From the NCBI RefSeq assembly GCF_965638725.1, contig NC_134953.1, forward strand, positions 37,376,854 through 37,440,853: a stretch of DNA of 64,000 nt, in the 5' to 3' direction. Positions within the stretch are counted from its first letter, which is position 1. Each line of letters begins with the position of its first letter. Positions 22,165 to 33,364 of this stretch are shown piece after piece. Position numbers and translations under genes: made by a program. The notes beneath the pieces are model-generated. The model was not told the origin of the DNA, ran no database searches, and worked only from the letters and a program-made list of their open reading frames with translations. Source of the stretch: Aptenodytes patagonicus (taxonomy: Eukaryota; Chordata; Aves; Sphenisciformes; Spheniscidae).

Positions 22165-24095
22165 AGCGATCACAGACTGGTTTCAGGAACTTTCCACCAG
22201 CATTAGGAGCTTTGGCATGTCAGAATGAATGTTTACGTCTGAATTTAGAGCAACAAAACCATAAGGATGTAGTCTTTATAAACAACTAAAACAGATTTTC
22301 ATGCTTAGTTTTTTACCTTTTTCAATAAAGTTCTATTACTGTGCACTCAACACTAACTCATCTTTTTTTTTTTTTTAAGGTACTAGGAATATCTAAACAA
22401 TTGTCACGATGTTCACTTTTAAGTTCATCTGTCTGATCAGGCATCCATGTATATAATACATATTTTTGCTTAATAAATTTCAGCTTATGTTATTTTTAAA
22501 CAGTTTTGAAAAAGCCATCGGAATGTTAAACTAATATAAAGGGAACAGCTAATTTAGACCAAAGAATGGTATTTTCACACCTCTTGCTTTGTAACAGTTT
22601 GGTTTATTTAAAACCTTCTTATGCTTCTGCTAAACCTTTTATTCTCGCCTAGTCTGTCATTAAACACTGGCATTTTCTAAGACCTACTGTGGCAGCTAAT
22701 TTTTTGCTTGAACAGTTACTTTGTATGTTTGAGACATACTTAAATGTGAGTAGATAGTTAAATGGAAAGAAGACAGCGAGCACTTGAGAAATCCTATGGG
22801 GTTTAGACTGATCAAGAAGTGCTGTGAAAATGCTTAGGTTACCGAGTTTTAATACTTCCTGTGGACATGAAGCGATGTTGACATTGGCTCCTTTGCAATT
22901 ACAATACTGGCATTTTAAACAAAATGGATCCCCCACAGTAGAAGTTTTTCACGTTGTATACAAAAGTCAAATATAGCGCAGCTCGCATTAAAAATAGCAT
23001 TTGATAAATTGCCAAGGCTCTAATGCGGAAGCTAGGCTGAGTTCAGAATAGTGTTTCTACCAGCATGTGAGAGGGCGCGAAAAGATAAGCTCTTCCTTTA
23101 TCCTTATTGGTAACAAAACCAGGGGAAACTAACTCAAATACCGAGAGCCTCTGCTTGCACTGCTGAGTGGATAAAAGGCAGATTAGTAACCCAACCTGGA
23201 AGCACGCTGTTTTGAGGCCATGTCTCAGGTTGGGAAAATAACTGTCCACCTGCTAGCTCCACCTTGCATATTAAAAGCAAAGCAGCTACTCAAATTATGA
23301 CATTGTATATTCAAGTGCTAGGCTGCCTTAAAACTGGATGTTGCAAATCTTCAAGTGTGGATCGTTTCCAAGCCTTTAGAACTATTTTGTAAAATTGCAC
23401 AGTGCAGTAGTAAGTGAAACGGCATTTTTCTATAAACCACTTTTTCAGCATTGGCCCAAATGAACTCTACGATGTAGATTATTCATACACTTTGCTTTAA
23501 TATTTATTACATTTTGGAAGATGTATAGTAGCTGTTCTTTGAACATGATACATCAGTTAATAAATATTTCAGAACAGCCTCCTGTATTCATCAGAAAATG
23601 TTGGCATGTTGTCTCATTGTCCAAATTTAATACAGCTCTTATTTGGCTACTCTAAAGAATGCAATATGTTTAGTTTTCACTTGCATGTCACAATGTATTA
23701 GTTTGTGCTATAGGAGATATTTTGAATTGAAATACTTTGTTTTAAATTATTTTTACAGTGAGGGTTGTTTTCTGCTCTTTTATATTGTATATAGTGTCTT
23801 TTATGTAATCTACTGGCATATGTTTTGTAGAAGACTGTTTAAAATGACTGGCTATCTTCCGGCAACTTTTGAAATACAAAACCAGTGTTTTATACTTGTA
23901 CACTCTGTTCTAAAGTCTATTAAAATTGTCATTTGATTTCTGGTTTCTGTTAATTTCTAGTTAGATCTTAAAAACTTAACAAAAGATGCCCTATAAAGTC
24001 AAGGTATACCCCAGCTAATATAAAGCATTATATAGTAAATAATTGCTTTTTTCCATCTGCTCCCTTGGAAAAATAAAGCCTGAATGAAGCTACTC
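22165..24095 (+). other. SIRT1: SIRT1 3' UTR (extent estimated)
   Basis: AT-rich sequence after the TAA. AATAAA signals at 22324-22329, 22472-22477, 23559-23564 and 24072-24077 permit short and long 3' UTRs; the longest is about 1.9 kb, similar to the roughly 1.8 kb human 3' UTR. Seed matches to microRNAs reported to target SIRT1 are visible: TGAATGT (miR-181 type) at 22226-22232, GGCAGCT (miR-22) at 22691-22697 and GACTGTT (miR-132) at 23833-23839. Which poly(A) site is used is inference. Confidence 0.6.
24072..24077 (+). other. SIRT1: Likely distal SIRT1 poly(A) signal AATAAA
   Basis: Canonical AATAAA about 1.9 kb after the stop codon, followed by a T/G-containing stretch. It is the last AATAAA on this strand before the sequence loses its 3'-UTR-like composition. 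Confidence 0.5.
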
Positions 24096-26879
24096 TGCAC
24101 TGCCTTTGGTAAAACGACCTCCTGAACCACCATGCAATGTTGTCCTTCAGAAAACTACTCTTCTCCTTCCAAATCCTACATTAACTTTAGATGTATTTGC
24201 TGAACAAGAGTGTTTATTTCTGGTGGTGTTTCAGTACCTCGCAGCTCTGCCACCCTTTCTCTACCCAGCCCAAAGCTCCTTTGACCTTTGGCACTTGCTG
24301 CTTCCACCCCAACCCTAGACAGCCACATCCAGAAGCTTCCTTGTAAGGAACCTGCACCACACAGGAGTTTGGGGCATGTTTTGGCATCACATACGCAAGT
24401 ATTTCACTTGTGTTTTGTCTTCGCACAGGTAATGCAGACAGGCAAAGCCTCTGTTTCCCTTGGGGTGGTGGTCTCAGTCGCCCGGCACAGCCGCAGATGA
24501 AGCCCAACTGCAGAGAGCCCTGCGTGGGTTGGTCCTTGGTTTGTCCTGTGGCTCCCTGGGGGCTGCAGCTGTACTGACCCCCCACACACTGCAAAGATCC
24601 ACTCCTGTTGGCCCTCAAGGGCCAGGGCCCTGTTTAAACTGGTTTTCCACTATGTAACACCTTACTGTTTTGATGATTCCGCTGTACTTCTGAACCACCA
24701 TCCCTCAAATATAAATTACATTTGTATTAGGCAAAAAAAAATTGTTTATAAAACTCACACACTTGAGACATGAAATGAAGTATTAAAAATACTAAGAATT
24801 TTTTACACAGATAATGTTTCCCTATCAATTGCTTATTACTCTGAAAGGACTTGAAAACATTTTTCCTCTAGAATAAGACAGCTGCACCTTTTTCTACATC
24901 TAGATGAAGAAGTTCTGCTTTTTGTTCTTTCTTGTACCTTTGCCAATATTATTTGGACAGAAGAAAAACCCCAAACTATAACGTGCCGCCTCATTCCTCC
25001 ATTTCACACACTATCCTTTCCCTGTAGTGAACATGTCGTCTTTTAAATATTGCTTAAAACAGTCATAAGGCAAATGATGGGGATGAGGAAACATTTGCTA
25101 TCACAGCTTTTTGTTATCCCTAAGTATTCAGCATCTTACATGAAATTTGTCTGGAAGAGCGTGTTCAGTTCCAGCTGTAATTTGTACAATCTCAAAAAGG
25201 GAGATTACATACTTTTCTCATAATTTGCATTACTACCCTATGAAAGCCTCTTAACCCTCTTAGTATTTATATTAAATAGACGCACTGAAAAAAGCAAAGT
25301 ACAAGCATTTGTTCAATAAGATGGTGCCATTCCCCAGCCCCCTTTCAGCCTATTTTGATGCATTAGACAGAATAATGACCTTGCAAAAGTATTTCAAGTG
25401 ACGTGAAAGAAGTCCAGATTTAAAAATCTTGTAATAATTTTTTCTTAATGGCCATGTATTCTCTATGGGTCTATCTTGAATCCAGTACATTTTTAACTAG
25501 TGTTTTTGATTATGGAAAATACATGATATTTTTAAATGCATGACAGCAAAGTGTCGAACAACATCAAACTGGGAGGGGCTATAAGAGTACAAAATTTGAA
25601 TGAAACCAGCATTCAGAATCAATCTGAAAAATTGAAAAAGGTTTGAGAAAAATGAAGACACAGTTCAGTACCTCAAGTTCAGTATCTATGCTTAAATACC
25701 AAATCAGAATGGTCAAATCTAAAGGCAGTTGCAATTATTTGCATAATATACTTACCTACAGAGTGACTGGAAAATAAAATCCAGTTGAAAATGCAGAATT
25801 TCAGGCTAAAACAACTGGCCATGTCTATGTAACTATGGGTTCTAAACTAGGTATAACTAATCAAGAAAAGTCATGGAGTCCTAACAGTACCCTCAGTATA
25901 GTCACTCTTTGCTCAGCAGTTTTGAGAAGACACACAGGCTACCAGGACTTAGTAAGAAAAGTAATAATAATATTAATAATGGTGCATGAAGGGAAAAGAG
26001 TTGCTATTTATTCTCCCAACCTGAGGCCCAAGGACCATTCAGTTCCAGATGCAGAAAAGCAGAGGCAATGAAGTACACCATCGCACACGAACTGTGGAAC
26101 TCGCTGGCGTAGGACGCTGTGGGAGCTCAAAGTGGCCTCAGAAAGGAATTGGGCAAATTCAGGTGGGACTGGACTACCAAAGCTCCTTGAGAAGGATTCC
26201 AAGGAAAAGAGTATTTTCCTCTCCCTACACTCCCCTGTAAGCACCTGGACTAGCTACAGATGGAGACAGTTTGTACCTCAGATTAACCCAGTACAGCAGT
26301 TCTCAAGTGAAATACAGAAACAGAGAGCCTCCAAGAGCTGTGCTACAACTATTTATACTGGACCTTTTAAACAACAGACCAAGCAAACACTTGTAAGGCA
26401 CACCCTAAGTATATATTCATCCTGCCTTGGAGATGGTGGAAGCAGATATATGACCACAGGTCTTTAAAGGACTAAGTTTCTTAAGAGACACAAACCCGAG
26501 TGCTTTGTGACTACGGGACTGTTGTTGTGACTCTCACAGAGCAAGAGAGACTGCCATCCCTGCAAACCCCACTTCCCCACAGCCCAGCCCCTCCCAGAAC
26601 AGCCCCTGCACCAGTATCACCGGTGAAGGAGCTGCTGACAAAGCAACTACAAGCAAGTTAAGTTATAGGCTTTATATATTCCTAGTAAGTGAGTTTTTGA
26701 AAGTCACAAAGAAACACAATTCCAAAGTCCTTAAAACCAACATACACACACATTTCAGTGGGGTTTTGTTATTTGGTTGTGTTTTTTTTCACTCTGTACA
26801 ACTAGTATTCTTAATACTGTCAAACAGCAAAGCGCTGCTTCCAAGCACAAGCCTCAGCTGAAGGAAAACCTCTTTCCAA
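24096..26879. other. Intergenic region between SIRT1 and the orphan CpG island
   Basis: No gene recognised. A moderately GC-rich patch lies at about 24230-24640. Around 26090-26200 a phrase of the form ELWNSLA, then a stop, then DAVGA, can be read on the + strand; it vaguely recalls decayed LINE 3' regions but is too weak to call. The rest is AT-rich unique-looking sequence. Confidence 0.5.
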
Positions 26880-27240
26880 CAGCACGTGGACTGCTTACGC
26901 GGAGCCCCGGGAGTCTCGGAAACTGGATCACTCTTGCAGCGCCGCCGAGCTGGAGCCCAGCACTCATACACCGTGACAGACGACCGCACCGGCAGCCCCA
27001 CTGACCGCCTCGGCGTCAGGAACCAGCGGGAGAGGACGGCCTGCGCGGCGCCGGGACCCCCCGCCCCGGGCCGGGCCGGGCCGGGCCAGGCCACCCGCCG
27101 CGGTGCCGCCGGCCGGGAGCGCCCCGCGCCGCGCCCGTCCAGGCCGGGGTCCGGCGCTCCCCCCCGCGGGGAACGAGCGGGCGCTTCAGGGGAGGGGCTG
27201 GGCGGCCCCTCCCGAAACTAGCCAGCTGGTGCGGCGGCCA
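26880..27240. promoter_or_regulatory. Orphan CpG island between the converging genes
   Basis: An abrupt GC/CpG-rich block of about 360 bp flanked by AT-rich DNA, about 2.8 kb past the SIRT1 3' end and about 4.8 kb from the inferred HERC4 3' end. It contains CACGTG (26883-26888), a perfect G3-CC-G3-CC-G3-CC-G3 quadruplex motif (27068-27085), and GGGCGG and GGGGCTGGGCGG GC boxes near 27195-27205. No coding frame I recognise crosses it. Established knowledge: isolated vertebrate CpG islands are usually promoters. That this one drives a non-coding or antisense transcript is inference. Confidence 0.6.
27068..27085 (+). repeat. (GGGCC) run with G-quadruplex motif
   Basis: Four GGG triplets separated by CC (27068-27070, 27073-27075, 27078-27080, 27083-27085) inside the orphan CpG island. 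This meets the usual quadruplex pattern with 2-nt loops. Confidence 0.75.
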
Positions 27241-30200
27241 GCTCCTCGCCCGGTTCTAAATGCGCTCTCCTGACCATTAACTCGGGGAATTGAGGGAACT
27301 TAGGGAGAGGCCTTTCGCCAGCAAGGGGAAGTGGTTTAAGGCTGCACTGCACCCTTCGGGTGAGCATGCAATGACTGCACGGCCCTGGTTCCTGCCGGCT
27401 GCAAGGATCAGTCAGTTTTAAGATGGGACATTGCAATAAAAGCTAACCTGCACACAGGTGAGCTGCAGCTGCCGGGAGCCCAGCTCAGCTCCCTCCCCTG
27501 CTGCTCGGGGCTCCAGTAGCACCACGCAAAGCAGCCCTTAGAGGCACTGATGCCAACTCAGCCCCTTCTTGCTCTGCAGCTGTTCTACAGAAGCCGCTAC
27601 GCATCCCTGCGCTGGGCTCCATGCAGCAACTAGCCCTGAAACACTGTACGCTAAAGAGGATTACTCTTAGTCCTTACAGTGGGGTATCACTACCTTCTTA
27701 CCCCAACCTTTAAAACTTCTCTAGGCATCCACACCAACAGAGAGGAGGCTACAGGAATCTCTAATACCCTACATGGCACTGGACTACGCTCACCTCTGCA
27801 TTAACAGACTCTGCTCCAGAGCATCTGGATCCATGCAGCCAGATGCAGCCAAAACATGGCCAGTGTGTGGGCAGCAGAGAACTCCTCCGAACTGCTGTAG
27901 GTCTATTCCAACTACTCCCTCATGTAGAGATAGTATTGATCTCCCTTATCTCCTCAGTTACCCTCCTCCTTTGTTTATTGCCAATTTAGTCTTGGCACCT
28001 CAGAGTGCATTACGACATTCATACCTTGCCAGTAGATAGCCTCAGGCTTGTTGAGATGCTGTACGTAGCTCCCAGAGTACTCAAGCACTGCTGCTAGCAG
28101 GTGCACCCACATAGCCTCTGTGCAGAATTAAGCCACAAATAATTAAATTAGTTTCACCTTTAAAATTTTTCAGAGACATGGCAAATACAATTTCTATAGG
28201 AAGTTGGTTTTTAGCTACAGTCTGCCACCTCTGTTCCTTCTAATGGAAAAGCTGGTGTATCTGCTCAAAAAAGGGAAGGAAACAAGTTTTGCACTCTACT
28301 CAAACTTAAGTCTTCATATAACAATCTTTTGTTTCCTCACTGAAATTCCTCAAGTAATCAGGCATGCGGGGGGAAGCAGTGAATACCTGTAGACATTCAC
28401 AGCCCCCCAGGCATGGCACAGTGTAGGATTCATGTGCTCTGGGAATGACCCGTTGATAAGACTAGCCGGGAGCCTTGGTGAGATAAAGATCCCCATCAGC
28501 ACCACACAAACTATGCTGAACATAATAGCTCTGTAGTTCCTATGTGGAACAAGATTCATAAACCTCATTTTCCTTTCTAATAATCTGAGACTGATGCATG
28601 TGCCTTTGGCTGGAGAAAAAAAAAAAATAATGCTGACTGCTACCCTAGCCCACGCAAGTTCTTTGCTCACGCTCCTGGCATCAGCAACACATTATTTGTT
28701 GTTTTGTAAAAGATCAATACAGTATGTTCAAACCCAAGAGATATGCTGGAACTCAGATTGTTCAGTCTACTGGTAATAAGAGGCCAGTAGGCCTGTACAT
28801 ATGACACTTTTACACAGTTCTAGTGCACCTATAGTATTGCCACAGTTCATTTTAGGTGATTCCCCCCCCCAGTTGTCTTATGGTTAGAAGATAAAAGACA
28901 TCTTTTTCATTCAACAGATCTGCATCAGTGCAGAAATGGAGAGGCAAAGTTTTGCAGTTAAGTTTTATCATACTCTGCTTGCAGAAAGGAAGTCAGTGTA
29001 ACAGGTAGCACAGAGTTAAGTAATACGTATAGGCATGAACAGGCTCCTTTCCTCAAAAAAATTGAGGACTCAAGTCAAATGGTTAGGGAACTCAAGCACA
29101 TAAAAACTATGGCTGGTGGTGTTATTTTATTAAGTGTGTACATATTCCAGGAAAACAGTCAAGGGGATTTCTTGGGGCTCTAAGGTGTAGTATTAAATCT
29201 GGCTATGGCAGGTGACAGAGGATGCTCTAAGCCTTTCGAGGTCTAGGTAAGGTTTTTAAAGTTACTGCTCCAAACCTGATCAACACAAACCTGAACAGTA
29301 CCTTGAAAGAAAAAAATAGTAGCTTGATGATTAGTTCACCCAAACCCCACACTGACCTACCAATTAAGAAATACCCAGTTGGTAAGCAATGGGAACTGTC
29401 ACTTATCAGGAGAAACAAACTTTGTTCTTCCTTTTTTTCCCCCCCTCAACAACTGAGTAAGACAGTTGTACATAGTACATACAAGTACATAGTTCTGGTT
29501 ACACAATGGAGAAAACAGCCATTTTTATGGTGCTCACTATATACCAGTTTATCATGCTGAAAACTATTATTAAAAGAAAGCTTTTATTCCGTATTTATCT
29601 TAACTGCAGAACCTCACATGCATTTATTTAAAGAGCCCTCTTTTATAGTGGTTTATATTTGATTACGTTAAACTTCATTTATTCCTGATAAATCAAGTTT
29701 ATTGCAGCAGAGCAGTGCAATGAATCAAAATCCTTTTTAAACTAGCATATAAACCTTCTTGAAGGTACCACGGCTTGATGCTCTACATTAATAACCTTAG
29801 TAGTAATAACTCCCATAAAGTGCCAAAGGAGACAAGTCATTATGCTTAAGCAGGGCTCACTGCTTTAATAGTTCTACACTGGCGCAGGGCAACAGCGTTC
29901 TTAGGTTTTCCCTGGAAAATGAGGGACAAACTTCTGCTATACATGTAGCTGAAATAGCCTGCGTAGTTCTGTCATGCAAATTCAATCTTCAGCCTTGTAC
30001 TCACGTGACAGGTGCAATACATCTAGTACACGACTGCACTGCTATGACAAGTCCTCCTTTAGTAACCATGATGGAGATGGATACAAGTTTGACATGCAAC
30101 TAGCATTCTTCAGTGGTAATTCTGAATCTTTATCAAAATGCTAATCTAATTATCAAAAATATTTTCTTTAAAGATTTTTAATCATTGTAAATTGCTCCCA

Positions 30201-31990
30201 CTGCAGCCCAAACTACTACTACTATCCCCCAGTTGCTTGCATTAGCCTTTTAAAAAAGTGGTATGCAAGCTTTCCTGATTAATTGGAGATTTGACAAGGA
30301 GGAAGGCTCTAGGCTTTCTTCATTACCACCATGGCTATTTTAGCTAAGCATAGAAAGCACGGGATTTTTTTTTTTCCTCCTTTCTCATGTGATGCACAGC
30401 ATCAAATACTGTATGCAAAATGATACTTGATCTGAGAAAGAGAAAGCACTTCCTGCTGCCCACCTTTTTCCAGCCAGAGGGAACACTTCAGTGTACAACT
30501 TTTGTGGAGATCCTTCACAGGGCTGTTATGATTGTTAACAGAACTAATGGCAACACGGTATTGCAGAAAGTATTAAACTGCTTGACAGAAGTAATATAAT
30601 GACTATTAATTGTTCTAGTACTACATAAAAGTCTTTTACCTTCTTATGTAGATAATGTCTGTTTTGCAACAGGGCACCTGTCTCACTGCACAGACTGAGC
30701 TAACACCTGTAAGATAATCAGGAGCATTTAGTACATACAATCATGCTCTGCAGGACCCAACTCCACTTCTTGCAGAGGTGGATAAAACCAAGGCCCGAAC
30801 TGCAAAAAGAAGTCTCAGGTGAATGCTGTCCTGAGGTAAGTGACTTTAGCCATGCTCTGCGAGTGGGTTCTTAATGTGACATTTAACCATTCAAACACGT
30901 CCCACACGTCCCACCCTCCCAACGCTTACTAATGTCCACTAATGTTCCAAGAGAGTAAGAAATATGTCTTGCTGATGCTGAAGAAACTTTTGCAGCAACA
31001 TGAAGTAATCGCCACAGCAGTTTTAGTCAACAATAACTGCACTTCAAAGATAAAGGACATCTAAGTTCTCTAGCACATCCTAAATTGGGCACCAAAAATT
31101 GGCAAGTGTTCAGTAACTATGGCTCGGATTCTGTCTCAGACCCCCTCATCTACAGAGTAAGGCTATTACTCATCTTTCAGATTGGTATTGATGAAAAATG
31201 CAATACAGCAAAAATCAGAGAAAGTCCCACAGAGAAATTAAATGCATATATATAGTGCTGGGTTTAGATGATAACACACTAAATCAGATTTGGACCTGCA
31301 CAACTGAACATAAAAACCCCCTATTTTTCGGTGAACACCATCAACACTGAATGAAGCAAGAGTCCCATAGAAAAAGAAGCCAACACTTGATCATGTAGTA
31401 ATACACAAGGGAAAAAGGAAGAAGACAGCTTTACATTAGCCACTTCCTAATTTTTGAATATTTGCCTTTGCAATCTTGGTGTTTCATAATTTAAAAACAG
31501 TGGTTTATTATTACCTGGTAAAATGAAGGCATAATACTTTTTTTTTTTTTCTTTTCTCCTTTTCTTTCTTCCATGTACAGTAAGATTAAGCTGCTTTAGT
31601 ATTTGTTGGTTTCTTGTTTTTCACAAGAGGGAGAATTTCCCAGCCAGGTAACAAATGTTGGAAAAGATGGAATATGGGCTGCATACAAAGAAATTACTAG
31701 AGGTTACACTGCATGAGAAAGCTGTAAAAACACAGTGTTAAGGAAAAAAAGAATGATTTTAACTGTACTGACTGCTTGTATTATATCCACATCTACTGCC
31801 AGCACAGAAACTGCATGTTATACAATTTATTACAATGAATTAATTTCCCTGCTTTTCAAATGAGATCTTGAATCTAGCTGTACTAGTAGCTAGCTAGTAT
31901 CCTAGCTGTACTTTTGATTTAATGCACGCAAAAGTTGCCCTCCAACTGAAGAAATATGCATGATGCAAGCATCCATACACATCAACCAAC
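27241..31990. other. Intergenic region between CpG island and HERC4 3' end
   Basis: No recognised gene. A CAG|GTGAGC donor-like site follows the CpG island at 27455-27463. A minus-strand frame at 28350-28670 encodes a basic then hydrophobic stretch. The remainder is AT-rich with short homopolymers (for example T runs near 31540-31550). I see no RNA gene or intact transposable element. Confidence 0.5.
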
Positions 31991-33155
31991 AAAGGTTTTC
32001 ATTCAAGTCTTTTATTATAGCTTGAATTTTTTCACTGCATTTAAAAATCTAAAAAAAATAAATATTTGTTTCACAGCTGCAAGTCACATATGCATTAACA
32101 CCACAAAATCTGGAATTTAACCAGAGAAGGAAAGTCAAATCCAAAAGTGTCCAGCTAAGCACAATTGTCTCAGGGCAATTATACTAAAAATAAAATCTTA
32201 AGAAAAGGGGAGAGGGGTGTTAAAGAGTTATTTCAAATGCATTTATCTGGAAAAAGTGAAAATTCTATTGGAAACAATAAACTATGCTTTCAGCATTTAA
32301 AAATAAACGTTTAACCTCTTGACAGCAACAATTGTCTGGTGCATCTTTTTCTTTAAGCTGTATTTTTGACACACAGCTGCAGAGGTTTCAAATGATAAGT
32401 TAACCTCTTTAATACTTGTGTCCACTTAATTACAGAATCAGTCCTTAAAAATAAAACAGTGTATTAAGTCAGTTTGTCCATCCACATATTAAAAATGCCA
32501 TCGTATGCAGTTTCGTATCGGCACTAAGTGACTGCTTCATGGATTGTACACTGTGAAGATTAACATCTCTTAAACAATCACTTTCATTATTAAGGTTCTT
32601 AAAACAAACCAGAAAAATATATCTTCAGAAATCAGAGTAGTCCCTTTTTTGTTAAAAGCCAGAAAATAAGCTCATATTCAATTACAAGCAATAGAAACCA
32701 TACTGCTATTGGAACATAATTATTTTATCACAAAAATTTATTATTTACAAAATGAAAAGTTACCAAGTGAATTTATCAGGGAAAAAGTTAAATGTTCTTA
32801 CTAAGTCATTTGAAAAACTTAAGCAAGTCTCATGCACTCACACGCCAAATTGTTTGCATAAGGCGAAATGTTAATTCATGTTAGTGAAACTTGACTCCCA
32901 CTCACAATACTCTCATTTTTATTGTAAGATGGCAAAATCCACATGGTTCTGTACAAGAAGGTATGTATTTAAGACAGTTCCTCATTTTTGTAAATGTTTT
33001 TTGGCTCCCATGAATATCCGTACCACTGAACGTTTTTGCAAATAATCAGTTATATTATCAACTCCATCATTTAATCCACTGAATTTACCACCACAAGAAA
33101 GACACAAGAAGTTAGTTTAATGATCCCACATTACACAGAACTCTCATTTCTGGAG
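31991..33155 (-). other. HERC4: HERC4 3' UTR (extent estimated)
   Basis: AT-rich sequence downstream of the HERC4 stop on the minus strand. Minus-strand AATAAA signals (TTTATT on +) lie at 32918-32923, 32737-32742 and 32011-32016. The last is followed on the minus strand by a T/GT-rich stretch (TTTGTTGGTTGATGTG), the expected downstream element of a cleavage site, giving a 3' UTR of about 1.15 kb. The end is inferred, not shown. Confidence 0.5.
32011..32016 (-). other. HERC4: Likely HERC4 poly(A) signal
   Basis: AATAAA on the minus strand with a GT-rich element about 25-45 nt further downstream (plus coordinates about 31965-31995). It is the best-formed poly(A) context downstream of the HERC4 stop. 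Earlier AATAAA copies could give shorter isoforms. Confidence 0.5.
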
Positions 33156-33364
33156 TTATACTAAACTGAAACCTTCGTAGTGATCTATAGCCTGGATCAA
33201 CTTAGATTTTAGGGTTTCTTTATCTGTGTATTTTGGAAGATCAAGAAGATTAAAGCAAGTGTGAGCTACTGGAAGATAACCTTCTCCACCTCCTGTTGGT
33301 TGGATGACTAGTTTAAGACACTTCATTCCAAGAATTGGAATACGATCACTGCCTGTCAGAAACA
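33156..33364 (-). CDS. HERC4: HERC4 last coding exon with catalytic cysteine and stop
   Basis: Encodes (L)[19 protein letters not shown] through [11 protein letters not shown] and TAA (33156-33158). The HECT C-lobe motif [10 protein letters not shown] places the ubiquitin-accepting Cys at codon 33255-33257. The acceptor TTGGCAG precedes TGTTTCTG. 209 nt. Confidence 0.97.

Noticed and set aside
24098..24104. CACTGCC, a miR-34 seed match near SIRT1
   Set aside because: It lies downstream of the last plausible poly(A) signal (24072-24077), so it is probably not in the mature 3' UTR.
26886..27221. 111-codon + strand frame through the orphan CpG island
   Set aside because: Arg/Pro/Gly-rich low-complexity product in CpG-rich DNA, with an overlapping open frame on the other strand and no recognisable domain.
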